Below, in pieces: positions 6,530-7,181 of a DNA stretch of 7,181 nucleotides. The translations under genes and the position numbers were made by a program. Source of the stretch: Candidatus Sifarchaeum subterraneum (GTDB lineage Archaea > Asgardarchaeota > Sifarchaeia > Sifarchaeales > Sifarchaeaceae). Position 1 is the first letter of the stretch; each line of letters opens with the position of its first letter. The notes under the pieces were generated by a model. That model searched no databases. It worked only from the letters and a program-made list of their open reading frames with translations, and had not been told where the DNA came from. The stretch spans positions 1 to 7,181 of the forward strand of contig JAECRX010000229.1 in NCBI GenBank assembly GCA_016292335.1. Reading direction: 5' to 3'.

Positions 6530-6543
6530 TGAATAATCATTAT
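6526..6543. promoter_or_regulatory. Palindrome overlapping the fdhA promoter (candidate operator)
   Basis: ATAATGA-ATAA-TCATTAT is a perfect 7-bp inverted repeat with a 4-base spacer. It overlaps the TATA box and covers the expected BRE position, where a bound dimer would block TBP/TFB. It resembles the bacterial Fur-box core (ATAATGATAATCATTAT) with one base inserted. AT-rich DNA makes such palindromes by chance, so function is not established. Confidence 0.35.
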
Positions 6544-6606
6544 GTATCCTGATTTACTTATGGATAACCTTAAAAAGTTATGGTCAGCGCTCTCGGGTTG
6601 CTCTTT

Positions 6607-6762
6607 CTATTCCAGTATCCCCCGCTGCTGTATATAATTGAAACGGTTGTTTCTCAAGAACCCAATGAGGCACATATTATATTTTTGGGCCAATTCAACT
6701 GTCGAATCCATTACTGCACCCCTGCTAGCGATCATAGGAATTCCGGTCCTGTGAGAGAAATG
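6607..6762 (-). pseudogene. fdhD: fdhD remnant: C-terminal fragment of formate dehydrogenase sulfurtransferase
   Basis: Read on the minus strand, this frame gives TGIPMIASRGAVMDS, then TVELAQKYNMCLIGFLRNNR, then FNYIQQRGILE and a TAG stop. It matches the end of FdhD, whose family pattern there is roughly G-I/V-P-I-x-A-S-R-x-A-P-T-x-x-A-V-E-L-A-E...LIGFxRxxRxNxY. FdhD moves sulfur from a cysteine desulfurase onto the Mo/W cofactor of FdhA and is needed for formate dehydrogenase activity. Only about 46 of the usual 250 or so residues remain. An in-frame TGA (6763-6765) lies just upstream, no frame continues the homology, and the next gene begins on the opposite strand. The catalytic N-terminal part, including the sulfur-accepting CxxC region, is absent. 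The fragment sits directly upstream of fdhA on the same strand, as expected for a former fdhD-fdhA unit. Confidence 0.85.
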
Positions 6763-6770
6763 TCATAAAC
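6756..6770 (+). repeat. 15-bp direct repeat, copy 2
   Basis: This is identical to 1030-1044 (agaaatgtcataaac). It lies exactly where recognisable FdhD homology ends and AT-rich DNA leading to the SPFH gene begins, so it may mark the deletion or recombination junction that removed the rest of fdhD. Confidence 0.4.
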
Positions 6771-6781
6771 GTACCTAATTG

Positions 6782-6789
6782 CTTAAAAA
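6782..6789 (+). promoter_or_regulatory. Putative TATA-like box for the SPFH gene
   Basis: cttaaaaa lies about 38 bases before ATG 6824. A start of transcription near 6811 would give a leader of about 13 bases that still contains the GGGTGA ribosome binding site. The match to a TATA box is moderate. Confidence 0.4.
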
Positions 6790-6823
6790 CTCAAAAAACA
6801 AAGAATAAATTGGGTGAAAAAGA

Positions 6824-7181
6824 ATGCAAGGAATTTTCGATATTTTCGGTATATTCTCACCGTTCATCATTATAATCGGAGTGATAATTTTCGTTTTAAT
6901 TTTAATCATCATAATAAGCGGACTCCGAATACTGAAGGAATGGGAACGTGCTCCTGTATTAAGATTGGGACGATTTGTAGGCGTAAAAGGACCGGGAGTA
7001 ATCTATATCATTCCTTTCTTAGAACGCGTTCCCCAGGTTATCTCTACACGGATTCAAACGATAGCCTTCCGGAGTGAACAAACTCTTACTCGGGACAATG
7101 TAGGTGTCACAGTTGATGCGGTCATGTATTCAAAGGTAATCGATCCAGAACTATGCATTCTCAATGTAGAAAATTATCTGG
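6824..7181 (+). CDS. SPFH/Band 7 (stomatin-like) membrane protein, 3'-truncated by window edge
   Basis: The first 119 residues are visible. Residues 14-33 (FIIIIGVIIFVLILIIIISG) form one very hydrophobic membrane segment near the N-terminus. The start of the SPFH domain follows: an E-R-x-x-V-L-R-L-G-R motif (41-50), then GVKGPGVIYIIPFLERVPQV, and RIQTIAFRSEQTLTRDNVGV with V-D-A-V-M-Y, which is the stomatin/slipin pattern. Family members form large oligomeric rings or cages at the membrane, organise lipid microdomains, and often act with NfeD proteins or membrane proteases. An nfeD gene might therefore lie beyond the window. ATG 6824 is well supported by GGGTGA (6812-6817) six bases upstream. 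The gene is divergent from the fdh remnant. Confidence 0.92.
   Translation, partial: MQGIFDIFGIFSPFIIIIGVIIFVLILIIIISGLRILKEWERAPVLRLGRFVGVKGPGVIYIIPFLERVPQVISTRIQTIAFRSEQTLTRDNVGVTVDAVMYSKVIDPELCILNVENYL

Noticed and set aside
6580..6768. 62-codon + strand ORF between fdhA and the SPFH gene
   Set aside because: It is the antisense shadow of the FdhD C-terminal fragment, which matches a known family on the minus strand.
6814..7077. 87-codon + strand ORF overlapping the SPFH gene
   Set aside because: It lies in a different frame from the SPFH protein and has composition typical of an out-of-frame reading; the SPFH frame has the family motifs and the better ribosome binding site.
1..7181. CRISPR arrays, tRNA or rRNA genes, complete insertion sequences
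   Set aside because: Reading both strands showed no regularly spaced repeats, no tRNA T-arm with matching acceptor ends, no rRNA core motifs and no transposase with terminal inverted repeats.

Overview
The window looks like archaeal chromosomal DNA, most likely from an Asgard archaeon. The main reason is an intact gene for a four-domain gelsolin-like protein, since gelsolin domains in prokaryotes are chiefly known from Asgard archaea. Supporting signs are an AT-rich background, TATA-like boxes at the expected distance upstream of genes, GGTGA-type ribosome binding sites, and TPR and SPFH (stomatin-like) neighbours. The assignment is an inference; no rRNA or tRNA is present to test it.

Layout from left to right. 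(1) Positions 2-736, + strand: the end of a TPR protein whose start lies outside the window. (2) Positions 737-1319: a non-coding stretch with a T-run terminator, an orphan GC-richer block with several inverted repeats, and one copy of a 15-bp direct repeat. (3) Positions 1320-2672, +: the gelsolin-like protein. Its last two domains are a recent near-identical tandem duplication. (4) Positions 2960-3940, +: a ribbon-helix-helix domain fused to about 280 residues I do not recognise. (5) Positions 4061-6467, - strand, convergent with the previous gene: a formate dehydrogenase catalytic subunit (fdhA), split into two frames by one extra G in a run of eight, and carrying an unusual C-terminal extension of about 118 residues. 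(6) Positions 6607-6762, -: a fragment encoding only the C-terminus of FdhD, the sulfurtransferase that activates formate dehydrogenase. (7) From 6824, +: the start of an SPFH/Band 7 membrane protein that runs off the window.

The genes fall into two groups. The TPR, gelsolin, RHH and SPFH genes are AT-rich, all on the + strand, and resemble native Asgard content (scaffolding, actin regulation, DNA binding, membrane microdomains). The fdhA-fdhD block is on the opposite strand and visibly richer in G+C: about 48% in a sample line of fdhA against about 30% in a sample line of the TPR gene. It appears to be a laterally acquired formate-oxidation unit that is now damaged, with fdhD reduced to its tail, fdhA frameshifted, and no electron-transfer partner (FdhB, HdrA or hydrogenase subunit) beside it. 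The fdhA frameshift could still be a homopolymer sequencing error; the fdhD truncation cannot be explained that way.

I found no CRISPR array, no complete insertion sequence, no tRNA or rRNA, and no clear defence system.
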